A DNA stretch of 35,516 bases, taken from positions 1 through 35,516 of the forward strand of contig CAKZUU010000010.1 in NCBI GenBank assembly GCA_937922175.1, written 5' to 3'. The notes beneath the pieces were generated by a model. The model was given only the letters and a program-made list of their open reading frames with translations. It was not told the DNA's origin and made no database searches. Shown in pieces: positions 26,638-35,516 of the stretch (positions are counted from its first letter, which is position 1; every line of letters begins with the position of its first letter). The translations under genes and the position numbers were made by a program. This stretch comes from an uncultured Gemmataceae bacterium. GTDB lineage: Bacteria; Planctomycetota; Planctomycetia; Gemmatales; Gemmataceae.

Positions 26638-28062
26638 ATGCGAACTCGCCACCGCATCCCCACGATTTTTTCCCTGTCCATGCTCGATGTGTTTTGTTGC
26701 GCTCTGGGATGCGTCATCTTTCTCTGGCTGTGGAACGATCGTTTAGCCAAGATGCGTCTCAAGGCGGCGGATGAGACACAGCGGCAACTGGAGTCGGTCC
26801 GGGCCGACTTTCTTCAAGCCCGAAGCCGCATCCAATCGTTGGAGTCGGAACTCTCCCGGGTGCAGAACCAACTCGCCGCGACCGCCTCTGACCTGAAGAA
26901 AACGCAAAACGAAGCCGCAACTCTTGCTCGCCAAAAGGAGCAGACCGCCCAGGAACTCGCGGACACCCAAAAGGAGTTGGCCAATTGGCAACAGCGGGCT
27001 GACGAGCTTCGGAAGAAGTCGGAGCAGCAAGAGCGGTCCGCCAAGGGGCTGGCCGATCAGTTAGAGAAAATGTCGGCAGCGGAGAGACAACTTCGGAGTC
27101 AGATGGTGGCCGCGACCCAACGGTTGGAGAGTTTGGAGATGCTCTTGCGCAACCGGGAGAAGGATTTGACCATGACCTCGACTCGGGCCAAGGAGTTGAC
27201 CGATCAGCTTCAACATCTGGAGGGGCAACTGCGGATGCTGCGAGCGCAAGCGCAAGAGTCGCTGTCCGAACAGGGACAAAAACTCGCTGCCGCTCAAGCA
27301 CGGATCCAGGAGCTGGAGAAGTTTCTCAACAATCGCAAGTCCAGTTTGATCGAGATGCAGCGGACCCTGGACGACTTGCAGTCGGAGAGAAAAAGCCTCA
27401 GCGAACAGTTGGCGAAGTATCGGTTAGCCGCGGACAATCGCTTCGCGGGGATTAGTTTGACGGGTCGTCGCGTCATCTTCGTGGTCGATATGTCCGGGAG
27501 CATGCGGATGACGAATGCGCAGTCAGAAGCGCCAGAGAAATGGCCCTTGGTCATCGAAACCGTGACGAAGATCATGCGGAGCCTGCCGGAACTGGAAAAA
27601 TTCCAGGTCATTGTTTTCAGTGAGGGGGCGAGCTTCCCATTGGGCAAATCGAATGATTGGTTCAATTACGATGAGGCCGCCGCCGATCGTGTGAACCAAG
27701 CATTGAAAGCCATTCAACCCAAGGGGAATACGAATCTGTACGCGGCCTTCGAGGCCGCCTTCCGTTTTCGACCATTGGGTCTGGACACGATCTACCTGTT
27801 GTCCGATGGCCTGCCGAACGTCGGACCCGGCCTGACGCCCTTGGAGCAAACACAGGTCATGAGCGAGCTGCAAAAAGGTGAGCGACTCGGCCGACACATT
27901 CGAAATATGCTAAGCTCTACCTGGAATCGCCCAACACCGGGTTGGGCCAAAGTTCGGATTAATTCCATTGGTTTTTTCTACGACAGCCCCGACCTAGGCT
28001 CGTTCCTGTGGGCGCTCGCCCGGGAAAATGAGGGGAGCTTTGTCGGGATGAGTCAGCCATGA
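26638..28062 (+). CDS. Membrane-anchored coiled-coil VWA protein with ExbD-like N-terminal helix
   Basis: This 474-residue protein has a membrane helix at about 13-33, a long coiled coil (about 35-265) and a C-terminal von Willebrand A domain. The VWA metal site (MIDAS) is intact: DMSGS (284-288), Thr365 and Asp390 in LLSDG. The helix reads SMLDVFCCALGCVIFLWLW, with Asp17 at its start. This matches the P-x-x-DV-x-x-x-L-x-x-x-F arrangement of ExbD/TolR helices, in which that Asp carries protons; the match is mine and by eye. VWA domains bind proteins through a divalent metal. The N-in/C-out orientation would place the VWA domain in the periplasm. The gene is 47 bases after the actin-like gene and 30 bases before the small gene. 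Shine-Dalgarno is weak. Confidence 0.82.
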   Translation: MRTRHRIPTIFSLSMLDVFCCALGCVIFLWLWNDRLAKMRLKAADETQRQLESVRADFLQARSRIQSLESELSRVQNQLAATASDLKKTQNEAATLARQKEQTAQELADTQKELANWQQRADELRKKSEQQERSAKGLADQLEKMSAAERQLRSQMVAATQRLESLEMLLRNREKDLTMTSTRAKELTDQLQHLEGQLRMLRAQAQESLSEQGQKLAAAQARIQELEKFLNNRKSSLIEMQRTLDDLQSERKSLSEQLAKYRLAADNRFAGISLTGRRVIFVVDMSGSMRMTNAQSEAPEKWPLVIETVTKIMRSLPELEKFQVIVFSEGASFPLGKSNDWFNYDEAAADRVNQALKAIQPKGNTNLYAAFEAAFRFRPLGLDTIYLLSDGLPNVGPGLTPLEQTQVMSELQKGERLGRHIRNMLSSTWNRPTPGWAKVRINSIGFFYDSPDLGSFLWALARENEGSFVGMSQP

Positions 28063-28092
28063 CGATGGCGTCACTCCCTTGGGGGATCGACG

Positions 28093-28392
28093 ATGACGAT
28101 CGATGATGTTTTGCAATCAATGGGTAGTATGACGGTCGATGGGCAAGGGCGGTTAGCCAATCTGATGTTTGTCAAGGATCAAATCGTCGGCCATATCGAA
28201 GCTCGTCTACCCAGGGATTTTCTGAGGATTCCCGACGCAGCCATCGAGTGGACGCTGCATTGGCGCGACAACAAGGGAATGGAGCAACGGCTCACTTCGA
28301 CGGATTTGCGAGGTTTGTTACAACGATTCGGCCCGGTTGACTTGCTCACGACGCCGGCCCAGTCCTTGGATGAAGTTCTACAGCCGATCTGA
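28093..28392 (+). CDS. Small hypothetical protein of the channel/VWA cluster
   Basis: This 99-residue protein has no membrane helix, signal peptide or motif I recognise. It has a mixed alpha/beta composition with LRIPDAAIEWTLHWRD and a TDLRGLLQRFGPVDLL segment. GGGGG at 28081-28085 lies seven bases before the ATG at 28093. Its start is 30 bases after the VWA stop codon, so it probably belongs to the same transcript and may be a cytoplasmic partner of the complex. It is real on the basis of spacing and codon use rather than homology. Confidence 0.65.
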   Translation: MTIDDVLQSMGSMTVDGQGRLANLMFVKDQIVGHIEARLPRDFLRIPDAAIEWTLHWRDNKGMEQRLTSTDLRGLLQRFGPVDLLTTPAQSLDEVLQPI

Positions 28393-28470
28393 GCGAGCTC
28401 GGCATCGCCGTGGGTAAGCTCCTCTCGTAAATTGGCCAGGAATGGAGAATCTCACCCTGGAGACAAAGCG

Positions 28471-29094
<624 letters not shown>

Positions 29095-29119
29095 CCGCGC
29101 CTGAGCGTCGTCACAAAAA

Positions 29120-29153
29120 GCAACGGCACGGTTCTTCGGAGCCGTGCCGTTGC
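29120..29153. terminator. Bidirectional terminator with UUCG tetraloop
   Basis: A perfect 12-bp stem (29120-29131 with 29142-29153) extends by a T-G, T-A and C-G pair to a TTCG tetraloop at 29135-29138. On the minus strand the hairpin is followed by TTTTTGTG, making a classic intrinsic terminator only four bases from the mgtE stop codon. On the plus strand it is followed by GCTTT, 25 bases after sodA, so it probably serves both convergent genes. Confidence 0.8.
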
Positions 29154-29156
29154 GCT

Positions 29157-30533
29157 TTAGAAGAGGATGACCAAAGCGACGCAGAAATAGATAATCAGCC
29201 CCATCACATCAACAAGCGTTGCGACAAACGGGGCGGAACTGGTGGCGGGATCGAAGCCCAACCAACTCAGGAGAAAAGGAAACATGCTCCCGGTCAGCGA
29301 GCCGAAAGTGACGACGCCGATCAGGCTGAGCCAAACCGTCAATGCGACAAAAAGAAAGTCTTCGCCGTAGTCGAACAAGTGGATTTCCTGCCACAGCACG
29401 ATTCGGGCAAAACCAATAAATCCCAGCCAAGTGCCCAAGCTCAGCCCGGAGCGAAGTTCGCGCCAAGCAACGCGCCACCAATCGCGCAGTTTCAATTCCG
29501 TCAGGGCAAGGGCCCGGACCACCAAGGTGGCTGCCTGCGAGCCGGAGTTCCCACCGCTGCTGATGATCAGCGGTATAAACATCGCCAGGACGACCTTTTT
29601 GGCGATCTCGTCCTCGAAATAGCCCATCGCCGTCGCGGTCAGCATCTCTCCCAGGAACAAGGCAGACAGCCATCCGCCGCGCTTGACCACCATCTGACGA
29701 TAGGAAACTTCGAGATATGGCTTATCCAGGGCTTCCATGCCGCCGAACTTCTGGATGTCTTCGGTGGCTTCTCTCTCCGCCACATCCAGGACGTCGTCGG
29801 CGGTGATGATGCCCAACATCTTGCCGTCCCGATCGACGACGGGAAGGGCCACTCGGTCGTACTTGCGGAAAGCGGCGACGACCTGCTCGCGATCCATCGT
29901 CGCCGGGATCGCCACCAAGGCGCGTCCTTCAATGTCGCCCACCCGGGTTTGCGGGTCAGCCAAGACCAATGAGCCGAGGCGCAACTCTTTCAGCAATTTC
30001 CCTGTCTCATCGACCACATAAACAACATTCAAAGTCTCCATCCCCGCCCCGAACCGACGGATCAGATCCAACGCTTGGGCGGCCGTCAGACCCGGCATCA
30101 AGGCGACATACCGGGGCGTCATGTACCGACCGGCGGTCTCCGGGGGGTAACCCAAAAGGGAACGTGCCGCCTTTAGCTCCTCCGGGGAGAGCGTCTCCAA
30201 AATGCGGCGAGTCACTTCCGCAGGCAACTCCTCGAACAAGCGTGCCTGGTCGTCCGGTGACATGCCTTGCAGGACGGCGTGCATCTGCTCGTTGGTCAGG
30301 TTGCGCAAAAGAATATCCTGCCGATCGGCTGGCAGGTAAGCAAACACTGCCCCCGCTTGTTCCCGCGGCAAGAGGCGGAAAATGGTGACATCGTCGGGAT
30401 GCGGAGCCTCGGTGATAATCTCCGCAACATCGGAAGGATCGAACTCCCCCAACGTTCGTTGGATGACGTCCCAACGCTTCTCCGCGATCAACTCATGCAG
30501 ATCCGGAACCAGTAGAGGTGCGATCGAAGCCAT
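29157..30533 (-). CDS. mgtE: Magnesium transporter MgtE
   Basis: MgtE is a homodimeric inner-membrane Mg2+ channel gated by cytoplasmic Mg2+. The 458-residue protein has the three expected parts: an N-terminal helical superhelix (about 5-125), two CBS domains (about 130-255) and five membrane helices (about 285-458). The pore motif SSGGNSGSQ (325-333) is conserved, as is Asp442 in TLVDVMG, the ion-selecting acidic residue of the last helix. The length is normal. I prefer the ATG at 30533 because AGGGA precedes it; an ATG at 30551 would add six residues without a Shine-Dalgarno signal. It shares a divergent intergenic region with the lipoprotein gene, in which no Mg2+ riboswitch is apparent and there is little room for one. 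A terminator hairpin lies directly after the stop. Confidence 0.94.
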   Translation of the reverse strand: MASIAPLLVPDLHELIAEKRWDVIQRTLGEFDPSDVAEIITEAPHPDDVTIFRLLPREQAGAVFAYLPADRQDILLRNLTNEQMHAVLQGMSPDDQARLFEELPAEVTRRILETLSPEELKAARSLLGYPPETAGRYMTPRYVALMPGLTAAQALDLIRRFGAGMETLNVVYVVDETGKLLKELRLGSLVLADPQTRVGDIEGRALVAIPATMDREQVVAAFRKYDRVALPVVDRDGKMLGIITADDVLDVAEREATEDIQKFGGMEALDKPYLEVSYRQMVVKRGGWLSALFLGEMLTATAMGYFEDEIAKKVVLAMFIPLIISSGGNSGSQAATLVVRALALTELKLRDWWRVAWRELRSGLSLGTWLGFIGFARIVLWQEIHLFDYGEDFLFVALTVWLSLIGVVTFGSLTGSMFPFLLSWLGFDPATSSAPFVATLVDVMGLIIYFCVALVILF

Positions 30534-30584
30534 GCCCGTTTTCCCTGCCATGTTGCCGAGTCAAGCTGTTATACAGCATTCCGC

Positions 30585-30612
30585 TTGACGCGGTTCGGGA
30601 CCGCGTTATAAC
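30585..30612 (+). promoter_or_regulatory. Sigma70-like promoter of the lipoprotein gene, with embedded inverted repeat
   Basis: TTGACG (30585-30590) and TATAAC (30607-30612) are separated by 16 bases, close to the sigma70 consensus, 31 bases before the ATG at 30644. The spacer holds a 6-bp inverted repeat, CGCGGT (30589-30594) and ACCGCG (30600-30605), around TCGGG. This could be an operator, but it could also be chance. Confidence 0.6.
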
Positions 30613-30643
30613 GCCGCGAACGCTGACCCGGAGAGGCGTCCCG

Positions 30644-30904
30644 ATGCGTCAAATGTGGAAGATGATTGCCGGCATCAGCCTCGCTGGACTGTTTGTCGGA
30701 GGTTGTCAGGAGACGCCCCGACGCGTCGTGATCCGGCCGCCCAAGGAAGACTTCCACACTCCCCCGGACGGATTGTTCAAGGACCGAATCGAATATCCCA
30801 ACGACCTTCTCAACCAAGTCGCGCCTCGGCGGAAGAACGACGAGGATCGCTTCACCCCCCCGGCCGGTCCCCTCAATAGCGCAATGGGTGCCATGCCCCA
30901 ATGA
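30644..30904 (+). CDS. Small predicted lipoprotein
   Basis: This 86-residue protein has a signal peptide with the lipobox VGGC, where Cys21 would be lipidated and become the mature N-terminus. The remaining 65 residues are Pro/Arg/Asp-rich with RVVIRPPKEDFHTPP and no recognisable domain, so they look extended or disordered. It is probably anchored in a membrane facing the periplasm. GAGG at 30633-30636, seven bases upstream, fixes the start, and a clear promoter precedes it. The frame is open upstream but those residues lie across the promoter. The stop is only eight bases from the stop of the converging membrane-protein gene. Confidence 0.75.
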   Translation: MRQMWKMIAGISLAGLFVGGCQETPRRVVIRPPKEDFHTPPDGLFKDRIEYPNDLLNQVAPRRKNDEDRFTPPAGPLNSAMGAMPQ

Positions 30905-30912
30905 CGCAGCCA

Positions 30913-31743
30913 TCAGCACTGGAGGCCAAGAGTCGGTCCCTTGCTCGGGCTTGGCGGCGACCCTTCGACAGTCTTCTCACCCAGACCAAATCGTGTCATC
31001 AGAGCGGACAAAATCTCGGCCGCGACTTTCCGGTCGGACTCGTTCATTTCTTGACCATCCGTGCGTCGGATGCCGCTCCACGTCAATTCCAGACCGAGTT
31101 GGCGATGGGTTGACGAGTTGTGAAACTGCTCACGCAGCCGCCACGCCCAGACCATGCCGAACCGATTGCGAAATTCGAGCCACCATCGGGAAGCACGATC
31201 AGTGGGAGGACAACCGCGTGCCAACGCCCACCACGCTATCCACGGAGAAATTCCGGCCAAAAGAATGGCGGTCTCGTGCCAGGTCGATCCGGTGAGCCAA
31301 CGCGCCAGATAAAGTTCGCAAGCGACGGCGATCAATAGGGCGACGGCGGCAGCCCCCAGCCGAGTCGGCAAATAATTCAACAATCCCACGGCCGTGGCCA
31401 CAGCCAAGAAGGTCGTTCGCAAATCATCGGAGTTCGGCGGTTCCCCCTGAGAGAAAAATGTCTCAGCCAACGGCAAAAGGAGGACGGCCGCCAAACCCGC
31501 CACGACCGCATGCCAAGCGGTCACGCCGGGACGACGAGCGCCAAGGACGGCCACCCCCGCGCAGCAGGTCATCGAAACAGCGAGATAGGGCCACCATCCC
31601 TCGCGGTTCCAGCTTGCCCCGAGCCAAGCCAGCCAAGCCAAGGTGATCCAAAAGAAGGTGTGGCCCAAAGTCGTCCGCCGATTCGCCCACCACCCGAGGG
31701 CAAGCGGGAGGGCGGCGGACAGCAAGACGACACGGGGGACCAT
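30913..31743 (-). CDS. Hypothetical multi-pass membrane protein
   Basis: This 276-residue protein has about six hydrophobic helices (through residue 195 or so) with many Trp/Leu/Ala residues and a soluble C-terminal part of about 75 residues (WWLEFRNRFGMVWAWRLREQ onwards). I do not recognise the family. GAGGA, five bases before the ATG at 31743, is a strong start signal, so it is probably real and not an antisense frame. A weak candidate promoter (TTGATC and TATCGG on the minus strand, 17 bases apart, at 31799-31827) lies upstream. It is divergent from the HEAT-repeat gene. Confidence 0.65.
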   Translation of the reverse strand: MVPRVVLLSAALPLALGWWANRRTTLGHTFFWITLAWLAWLGASWNREGWWPYLAVSMTCCAGVAVLGARRPGVTAWHAVVAGLAAVLLLPLAETFFSQGEPPNSDDLRTTFLAVATAVGLLNYLPTRLGAAAVALLIAVACELYLARWLTGSTWHETAILLAGISPWIAWWALARGCPPTDRASRWWLEFRNRFGMVWAWRLREQFHNSSTHRQLGLELTWSGIRRTDGQEMNESDRKVAAEILSALMTRFGLGEKTVEGSPPSPSKGPTLGLQC

Positions 31744-31962
31744 CAATTCCTCGCTGATTCGAGCCCAACACAATCGCGGCGAACCGATCGGCAAGACTCC
31801 GATACGGATTGTAACGATTACGATCAACGTAGGGCCAAGAGGATCCCCCTCAAACAAGTTTTTCACCCGTGCGGATTTGCCACGCGGTCGATAACAGGGA
31901 AGGAGCGTTACGCCGAAGTTGGCCCACGTCCGCGGATATCCTGGGGCAAGGAGATAGCCGTC

Positions 31963-32778
31963 ATGAGATTACGGAGCTGGTTTCTAGGATGGGCTGCCAT
32001 CGTCTGTTGGGCGGGTACCAACGAGGCAGGGATCATTGACCGATTCAAGCCCAAACCACCGGCTAAACCCGCAGCACCGACGCGTCCGACCGATCGGGCC
32101 GGTGAACTCGTGCAAGTCCTCCGGAACGATCCCGACGAGCGTCGGCGGCTGGCGGCGATCATCGAATTGAGCAAAGCCGATCTTCGTCAGGCTCCACAGG
32201 CAGGCGAGGCGCTGATCGAGGCGTTGCGGTTCGATGCGAATGTGGCGATTCGCACCGCAGCAGCCACTGCCTTGGGACGGCTTCGTCCGTTAACCATCTC
32301 GGCCGCTCAAGCCTTGGATGAGGCGTTTCAAAGTGATGCGTCTCCCCGAGTTCGCACAGCGGCTAAGGCGGCGTTGACGCCATACCTCCAAGCGGGCTAT
32401 CGTGCTCCATCGGCTCCACCGATCCCCGCTTCGACCCCTCGGACTTCGGTTCCCTTGGCGAAGAAGGCAGGCACTCCCCCCGGCCCGACGATTGCTCCCC
32501 ATACGGGTATTCCCCCGCGGCAGCCGATGTCTCGAATTACGATTCTCCAGCCGAGCACGGATGAGCCGCCTCTCGCCGACAGCCGACCGCAGGAGCCAAC
32601 TCAAGAGGCCAATCCGGCTTCGACCCAACGTTCCTCGGTGGTGCCGCTGCGTTCGCCCCTCAATTCACCGGCGCCCAGCAAGCCCGAGATCGTCGAGCCG
32701 AAACCGATCAAGCCCGAACCCCGTAAACCGACCAAACCGACGGATGACGAAGGTCCGATCCTGATCGGCCCAGGCTGA
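31963..32778 (+). CDS. Secreted HEAT-repeat protein with proline-rich tail
   Basis: This 271-residue protein has a signal peptide ([19 protein letters not shown]) and two or three HEAT-like helical pairs at about 45-130, with [40 protein letters not shown] and [22 protein letters not shown] repeats form curved scaffolds that bind proteins. The C-terminal half is Pro/Ser/Thr/Lys-rich and probably disordered. The role is unknown. AAGGAG at 31948-31953 lies nine bases before the ATG at 31963, and the signal peptide fixes the start better than the longer open frame. The intergenic region before thrS contains a GC-rich hairpin-like segment followed by TTTTCAGTTTTC (32801-32850), a possible but imperfect terminator. 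Confidence 0.7.
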   Translation: MRLRSWFLGWAAIVCWAGTNEAGIIDRFKPKPPAKPAAPTRPTDRAGELVQVLRNDPDERRRLAAIIELSKADLRQAPQAGEALIEALRFDANVAIRTAAATALGRLRPLTISAAQALDEAFQSDASPRVRTAAKAALTPYLQAGYRAPSAPPIPASTPRTSVPLAKKAGTPPGPTIAPHTGIPPRQPMSRITILQPSTDEPPLADSRPQEPTQEANPASTQRSSVVPLRSPLNSPAPSKPEIVEPKPIKPEPRKPTKPTDDEGPILIGPG

Positions 32779-32941
32779 TCAGGCCAACCGTCCCTGGAGT
32801 GCCCCGACCGGTCTGCTTCCCGTCAGGGATCGGGCCGGTTTTCAGTTTTCATACGATGTTCTGAAGATGGAAACGGATAGGGAGGACGTCGACCGACCCG
32901 CGGGTCAGGGTCGTCGACGAGTTCCCGACGGAGCGATGCGG

Positions 32942-35173
32942 ATGATCACGTTACGTTTGCCCGACCAATCGACACGACAAGTCCCCGAAGGAACGCGACC
33001 GCGGGAGGTGGCCGAGAGTATCGGCAAAGGGTTGGCCAAAGCCGCCGTCGCCGCCCGGGTGAACGGCGAGATCGTCGACCTGGAACGCGAATTGACCGGC
33101 GACAACCGCGACGTCACCTTCGAGATCCTCACCGATAAAAACCGCGACGCGCTGGACGTTTTACGGCACTCTTGCGCCCACGTGATGGCTCGGGCTGTGA
33201 TGAGATTGTTCCCCGGAACCCAGCTTGCCTTCGGACCGACAATCGAGAATGGTTTCTATTACGACATCGACAGCCCTACCCCCATTCGCGAGGAAGACTT
33301 TCCGCGAATCGAAGCCGAGATGAAGGCCATCATCGACAAGGCCGAGCCTTTTGAGCGTTTCGAGCTGTCCATTGCCGAGGGAAGGGCTTTAGTCGCTGAC
33401 TTAAACCAGACCTTGAAAGTCGAACACATCGACGAAGAATTGAGTCGATTCCCGACGATCAGTTTTTACCGTCAGGGTGAATTCATCGATTTGTGCCGCG
33501 GGCCTCACATCCCCCATGCCGGACGAATCGGCGCTTTCAAATTGCTGAGTATTGCCGGCGCGTACTGGAAGAACGATGCCAAACGAAAGCAGTTGCAACG
33601 GCTTTACGGGACGGCTTTCTTCCGCAAGGAGGACCTCGATGCCTACCTAAAGCAGGTCGAGGAGGCCAAGAAACGCGATCATCGTGTGCTGGGCAAGCAA
33701 TTGAAGCTCTTTACCATCAGTCAGCAGGCCGGACAGGGTTTGATCCTGTGGATGCCCAAAGGGGCGATGGTCCGATCGATTCTCGAGAGCTTTATCAAGG
33801 ACGAGTTGCTGAAGCGAGGCTACTCGCCGGTGTACACCCCGCACATCGGTCGGTTGGAAATGTACCGCACCAGCGGACATTTTCCGTATTACCGCGATGC
33901 ACAATATCCGCCACTCTACTTCAACCCGCTGGGCCAGACCGTCGACACCTGGCTGACATTGCTGGAAAAAGGAACACTTCGACACGAATCCGAACAGGCG
34001 TTCGTCGCCTTGCTCGAAGCCGTCGCGGCCGATGCTGAACGCATCGAGGGACAGGAGCATGAGCTGGGGTTATCGCCGTCCGGATTGCGGCAATTGGTCC
34101 AAACCTATCGTCAATCCTCCGACGCGGCGCACAAAATGACGCTCTTGAAAACTTGGCTCTCCTCCCAAGAAGGCTACCTGCTCAAACCGATGAACTGCCC
34201 CCACCACATCCAGATTTACAAATCGCAACCCCGCAGTTACCGCGATTTGCCGGTGCGGTTGGCCGAGTTCGGCACCGTTTACCGGTTCGAGCAGTCCGGC
34301 GAACTGAACGGCATGACCCGAGTTCGCGGCTTCACCCAGGATGACGCTCACCTGTTTGTCACACCCGAGCAAGTCGAGCCCGAATTGCAAGCGAATATCG
34401 ACCTTGTCCTGTTTGTCTTGCGGTCTCTGGGGTTAAGCGATTTCCGGGTGCGTGTCGGCTTGCGTGATCCGAACAGCGATAAATACGTGGGGCCGCCCGA
34501 ACTGTGGGAGCAAGCCGAGCAAACCCTCATGAACGTCGTGAAGGCAGCGGGGATGGAATACGTTCGCGGCGTGGGCGAAGCCGCCTTCTATGGCCCCAAA
34601 ATCGACTTCCTGGTCCGTGATTGCATCGGACGCGAATGGCAACTCGGTACCGTGCAGTTGGACTACAACCTGCCCATTCGCTTCGATCTCGAATACATCG
34701 GCTCGGACAACAAACCGCATCGGCCCGTAATGATCCACCGTGCCCCGTTTGGGAGCATGGAGCGATTCTGTGGTATCTTGATCGAACACTTCGCCGGGGC
34801 CTTTCCTCTGTGGTTGGCACCCGAACAAGCTCGAATCATCCCCATCCGCGAGATGAATGATTACGCCCGGCACATCGAAACCGAAATGCGCCAACGCGGT
34901 TTCCGTGTCAGCGCTGACTTACGCCATGAAGATTTCCGCTCGAAAATCCGTGACGCTCAGTTAGAAAAAATTCCGTACATGCTCATTGTCGGCGAGAAAG
35001 AACGGGCCGCTGGAACGGCCGCGCTACGCGATCGAGTCGAGGGCGATTTGGGGGCAATGCCCTTGGCACAAATCATCGACCGCTTCGAAGCCGAGGTCCG
35101 AGAGAAGCGGATTCGAGAAGTGAGTCATCCCATGGCGAACCTCAGCGAAAGTTCGGCACGTTTTGGCGAATAA
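32942..35173 (+). CDS. thrS: Threonyl-tRNA synthetase with large catalytic-domain insertion
   Basis: ThrRS charges tRNA-Thr and edits misacylated serine. The 743-residue protein starts with a TGS domain, [10 protein letters not shown]. The editing domain shows HSCAH (His76, His80) and Cys185 with His189 in DLCRGPH. In the class II catalytic domain, Zn ligands are Cys419 in MNCPHH, His470 in DDAHLF and His599 in [13 protein letters not shown]. The C-terminal anticodon-binding domain ends near VGEKE. About 85 residues (322-409) are inserted between motif 1 and NCPHH compared with E. coli ThrS, and NCPHH replaces the commoner NCPGH. I chose the ATG at 32942 because GGAG (32930-32933) is eight bases away; 32936 is possible. 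It is a single gene with no infC-rpmI cluster nearby. Confidence 0.95.
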   Translation: MITLRLPDQSTRQVPEGTRPREVAESIGKGLAKAAVAARVNGEIVDLERELTGDNRDVTFEILTDKNRDALDVLRHSCAHVMARAVMRLFPGTQLAFGPTIENGFYYDIDSPTPIREEDFPRIEAEMKAIIDKAEPFERFELSIAEGRALVADLNQTLKVEHIDEELSRFPTISFYRQGEFIDLCRGPHIPHAGRIGAFKLLSIAGAYWKNDAKRKQLQRLYGTAFFRKEDLDAYLKQVEEAKKRDHRVLGKQLKLFTISQQAGQGLILWMPKGAMVRSILESFIKDELLKRGYSPVYTPHIGRLEMYRTSGHFPYYRDAQYPPLYFNPLGQTVDTWLTLLEKGTLRHESEQAFVALLEAVAADAERIEGQEHELGLSPSGLRQLVQTYRQSSDAAHKMTLLKTWLSSQEGYLLKPMNCPHHIQIYKSQPRSYRDLPVRLAEFGTVYRFEQSGELNGMTRVRGFTQDDAHLFVTPEQVEPELQANIDLVLFVLRSLGLSDFRVRVGLRDPNSDKYVGPPELWEQAEQTLMNVVKAAGMEYVRGVGEAAFYGPKIDFLVRDCIGREWQLGTVQLDYNLPIRFDLEYIGSDNKPHRPVMIHRAPFGSMERFCGILIEHFAGAFPLWLAPEQARIIPIREMNDYARHIETEMRQRGFRVSADLRHEDFRSKIRDAQLEKIPYMLIVGEKERAAGTAALRDRVEGDLGAMPLAQIIDRFEAEVREKRIREVSHPMANLSESSARFGE

Positions 35174-35225
35174 AGCTCGAGCGCATTGAGGATGAGTCCG
35201 TCGTCTCCCGAATCCGTGGATCGGC

Positions 35226-35516
35226 TTAGTACTTCATCAGGATCGTGGTGAAATAGTCCACATCGTTGCGTCGGCCGGATCCGGGGCGACTGTCGTAGCG
35301 CTCTTGGATGCCAGCCCGAAGGACCAGACCATACTCCGGAACGATCAAGAATTCACCGGCGGCCCGGAGCCGCAAGCGGAATTGTCCCCAGTCCGCGACG
35401 TTCGGAAAGTAATCACCGAAAGTCGCGAACCGAACGCGATCCGTCACAAGGTACTCCATGTCGAAACCCCACATCCCTTCCGGCACCCACCGGCTTTCGC
35501 GGGTCGTGGTGTTCAG
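35226..35516 (-). CDS. C-terminal part of a DUF481-like outer-membrane beta-barrel protein (partial)
   Basis: The frame runs off the right edge, so the 5' part lies outside the window. The 96 visible residues contain alternating-hydrophobic strands and a terminus GLVLRAGIQERYDSRPGSG, then NDVDYFTTILMKY, resembling DUF481/YdiY-like outer-membrane proteins, which end with a strand and aromatic residue. The stop is at 35226-35228. The assignment is from visual similarity. It converges with thrS, with a gap of 52 bases and no clear terminator. Confidence 0.55.
   Translation of the reverse strand: MNTTTRESRWVPEGMWGFDMEYLVTDRVRFATFGDYFPNVADWGQFRLRLRAAGEFLIVPEYGLVLRAGIQERYDSRPGSGRRNDVDYFTTILMKY

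Noticed and set aside
32867-32941. N-terminal extension of ThrS from an ATG at 32867
   Set aside because: The added Arg/Asp-rich residues are not part of the TGS domain, and the GGAG before 32942 supports the shorter start.

Overview
The window looks like ordinary chromosome from a planctomycete, possibly of the Gemmatales; this is inferred from gene content, since there is no rRNA or universal marker set beyond thrS. Clues are the roughly 60% GC coding bias, many singly transcribed genes on both strands, a Ser/Thr kinase with long non-kinase regions, a secreted FG-GAP repeat protein, a ceramidase-fold enzyme, a tricorn-like S41 protease, a zinc-ribbon membrane protein, and a VWA protein with an N-terminal 'MLDV' membrane helix. 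There is no IS element, integrase, phage gene, CRISPR array or tRNA that I can see. Coding density is high and no gene-free stretch exceeds 300 bases; the longest are 20871-21107, 31744-31962 and 24360-24539.

Layout. 91-9366 is a forward run: a protein-lysine-methyltransferase-like enzyme, a Ski2-like helicase, a secreted tricorn-like S41 protease and a secreted M28 peptidase. 9450-12376 holds argG (reverse), then ribD overlapping a PepSY-like membrane gene (forward). 12391-15182 is a reverse pair: a COG2509-like FAD oxidoreductase and a zinc-ribbon membrane protein. 15331-17640 is a Ser/Thr kinase with an N-terminal helical/coiled-coil half. 17676-19034 (reverse) is a ceramidase-family protein and 19101-20870 a VLCAD-like acyl-CoA dehydrogenase. 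21108-22994 is an exported coiled-coil protein and 23133-24359 (reverse) an FG-GAP protein.

24540-28392 is the most interesting part: a compact four-gene forward cluster encoding a MotA/TolQ/ExbB-type channel subunit, an actin/Hsp70-fold protein, a membrane-anchored coiled-coil VWA protein whose N-terminal helix resembles the ExbD/TolR proton helix, and a small unknown protein. I read it as a candidate proton-driven machine in which the VWA protein replaces ExbD/TolR/MotB. It is followed by a Mn-type superoxide dismutase, mgtE (reverse, with a strong terminator between them), a small lipoprotein with a clear sigma70-like promoter, an unknown membrane protein (reverse), a secreted HEAT-repeat protein, thrS with a large insertion in the catalytic core, and the 3' end of a DUF481-like outer-membrane protein (reverse, cut by the window edge).

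Most genes are housekeeping or lineage-typical. Start sites were chosen from Shine-Dalgarno spacing, signal peptides and family N-termini, and several differ from the longest open frame.
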